Shown: piece by piece, positions 22,320 to 23,744 of the stretch
Position numbering within the stretch: position 1 is the stretch's first letter
Layout: each line of letters begins with the position of its first letter
Assembly (NCBI GenBank): GCA_018398765.1
Contig: JAHBMJ010002008.1
Location: 1 to 23,744 of the forward strand
Origin: Chromera velia
Lineage: Eukaryota; Sar; Chromeraceae
Reading direction: 5' to 3'
Length of the DNA stretch: 23,744 bases
Made by a program: the position numbers and the translations under genes
The notes under the pieces: model-generated
Database searches by the model: none
Told to the model about the DNA's origin: nothing
The model's input: the letters and a program-made list of their open reading frames with translations, nothing else

Positions 22320-22758
22320 TGAAAATCCCTCTTCACGTCCTGCATCTTGGGGCTTGATGGACCTTTGCAGCCAAAGAGAGAGGGGAACACAAAGAACGCG
22401 AAAAAGCGAGGTGGCGGCCGCGCAAAGAACCCCTTCTCCGTAAGGTCGGTCGGTCGGTCGGTCACTGGACTGAGAGAGAGAGAGAGAGCCTTTAATCTGA
22501 GGGAAGAGAAAGAGAGCATTTAATCTAAGGGCAAAATGGATTGCTTGGCTTCCTTTGCTTCCTGGCTCCTTTTTGTCCTTCTTTGGTTCCTTTCTTTTTC
22601 ATTTCATCTCTTCGCATTGATCGTTCGAGAAAAGCCCCCCACCTACGTATATTTTCCCCCTTTGCTTTCCTTTTGCCTGCCTATTTCTTGTGAAAGCTTG
22701 CTCCTCCGTCCAAATCTGCTTGCCGTCTTTATCTCGTGCGCTCGCCGACCCTTTATCA

Positions 22759-22793
<35 letters not shown>

Positions 22794-22813
22794 CACACGG
22801 GACGTACCTTCAG
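22021..22813. other. microsatellite-rich non-coding stretch (intergenic or long intron)
   Basis: The stretch contains a CA tract (about 22255-22289) joined to a GA tract (22288-22318), five GGTC units (22444-22463), a GA tract (about 22472-22488), an imperfect duplicate of AGAGAGC-TTTAATCT-GGG (22482-22532) and a CT tract (22762-22791). The CT tract followed by ACCTTCAG at 22806-22813 resembles a polypyrimidine tract and 3' splice site. A frame open from ATG 22536 runs through here, but its SLSLSLSL segment comes from the CT repeat. Confidence 0.6.
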
Positions 22814-23414
22814 AACGGTGGCGCTGCGTGCTTCTGGAGTGGTTGAAGAGCTGTTGTCCGACAGGGAAAAAAAGACAAAGAAAGGACAGTCCTCTTTCCC
22901 CCTTTGGCCCACGGAGGATGAACTCATCAAATCGGCAGAGAAGCTTCTGATGGCAGGGATAGGGATAGGGAGAAGCAACAAGGAAGAGGCGTTGATGCAG
23001 ACAAGCAGGAAGCTGAGGGATACGGTTGAGCAAAACGAAGAAAAAGAAGGAGAAGATGTCGAGGGGGGGGGAGAGGGAGAGTGTCTTGGAGGTCCAGCGT
23101 TTCGTGACTTTCTTCTTGGGTAGGTAGGCTCGGCGGTCATCTTTTTTTTCTGCTAAACTAACTGCGTTTCCTCACTCAGTTGTTTCTATGAATTTGGCGC
23201 TGCTGAAGAGATTCTTCATCCCCCTACGACTGCCTCTACTTCAACCCACTTTGCTCCTCTGTCATTCTCCTGGGTTTGCTGTTGTGCTGTTGCACACATC
23301 CTGATGCTCGTTTTTTTACCTCACTCCCGTCATGCAGACAGGCTGACAGAAAGACGGACACAACGAGATGCAAGCATGAATGAATTTCTTGATTTACTCG
23401 GGGGCATGTGCTGA
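22814..23414 (+). CDS. candidate exons of an unrecognised host protein
   Basis: The open stretch 22814-23119 encodes a plausible, charged sequence (VVEELLSDREKKTKKG, WPTEDELIKSAEKLLMAG, an acidic EEKEGEDVEGGGEGE run). It ends at a GTAGGT 5' splice site. A 60-nt intron (23120-23179) has CTAAC as a branch-point-like motif and ends CTCACTCAG. Joining there keeps the frame open through YEFGAAEEILHPP to a TGA at 23412-23414. The stretch could be later exons of the finger-repeat gene or a separate gene starting at ATG 22536 with a hydrophobic leader. No family is recognised; splicing is inferred from sequence signals only. Confidence 0.45.
23120..23179 (+). other. candidate 60-nt spliceosomal intron
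   Basis: It begins GTAGGTAGG, has a T-rich tract, CTAAC about 20 bases before the end, and ends TTTCCTCACTCAG. Its length and signals fit short introns of many protists. A second GT four bases downstream could compete as donor but would change the frame. Confidence 0.5.
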
Positions 23415-23744
23415 TTGTGTGTGGCTTTTCTTTTGATTGACCGACCAGCTGACTGAATGCTATTTTCTTTCTTCGAGTGAATCTGAGTGAATCAATCACT
23501 CCCCGAATGAATGCAGACTTCTTTTAACTTGTGGGCAATTTCGCTTCTCCAAGTGAGTGCGTGAGGGAACGGGTAGTATGTATCTATGTAAGCGTAATTG
23601 TGTATTCGTATATGTATGTATTTGTGTACGTACGTACGTACGTACATATGTATGTATGTATGTGAGTAGACACGCGTTTACGGAGGGGCTTTCTAGGAGA
23701 CGAACTGACACTGCATTCTTGTATTCTCTCTCTCTCTCTCTCTC
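23415..23744. other. non-coding stretch with microsatellites at the window end
   Basis: No supported gene is present. A GTAC tract (about 23626-23645) runs into a TATG tract (23646-23662), and a CT tract fills the last 20 bases (23725-23744). The remainder is mixed-composition DNA, perhaps a 3' region or intron of the gene to the left. Confidence 0.55.

Noticed and set aside
22085-22519. ORFs through the CA/GA tracts
   Set aside because: Their translations are dominated by microsatellite-derived HTHTHT, RERERE or SLSLSL runs and have no conserved pattern.

Overview
The window reads as nuclear DNA of a eukaryotic microbe, most likely a unicellular alga or related protist such as a chromerid alveolate or a stramenopile. 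The reasons are a large Ty1/copia-type LTR retrotransposon, long microsatellites, spliceosome-type intron signals and a protein built from C-x-H-x6-C-x2-C repeats, a type I associate with algal and other protist genomes. The species cannot be fixed from sequence alone, and no bacterial operon, tRNA or rRNA was seen.

Layout. Positions 1-324 are one open frame cut by the left edge, of doubtful coding value. Positions 502-1346 look like a small non-autonomous DNA transposon: 12-bp terminal inverted repeats, TA at both ends and unusual G/C-tract foldback modules. Positions 1349-1931 are a minisatellite of about eight 69-75-bp units, split by a solo LTR (1932-2659, 5-bp GAAAA target duplication). 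A degenerate stretch at 2665-3112 still carries relics of the minisatellite. A complete LTR-to-LTR retroelement lies on the minus strand at 3118-19781 (16.7 kb, 5-bp GTAGG duplication). In its own reading direction it has 5' LTR, PBS, gag, protease-like region, integrase, a long spacer, reverse transcriptase, RNase H, a 2.7-kb non-coding tail, a polypurine tract and the 3' LTR. It is a broken fossil: gag is one long frame, while pol is scattered over many short frames (of the order of ten breaks). Its LTRs are about 96% identical by eye, so it is fairly young.

The most intriguing item sits inside it. At 7075-8526 a 1.45-kb AT-rich insert, flanked by GGTAC direct repeats, separates the RT and RNase H regions. 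It carries one plus-strand ORF (7500-8168, 222 codons) that I do not recognise. The ORF is bracketed by twelve exact copies of AGAACC/GGTTCT, by two copies of a 21-bp near-palindrome and by two runs of nine Gs. No clear terminal inverted repeats were found. It may be an undescribed small mobile element.

Right of the retroelement lie host genes on the plus strand. The 620-codon ORF at 20158-22020 has a hydrophobic N-terminus, two C-x-H-x6-C-x2-C fingers, six lysine-rich 13-residue repeats and six further fingers. A candidate second gene, or later exons of the same one, lies at 22814-23414 with a 60-nt intron. Microsatellites (CA, GA, GGTC, CT, GTAC, TATG) fill the intervening and terminal non-coding DNA.
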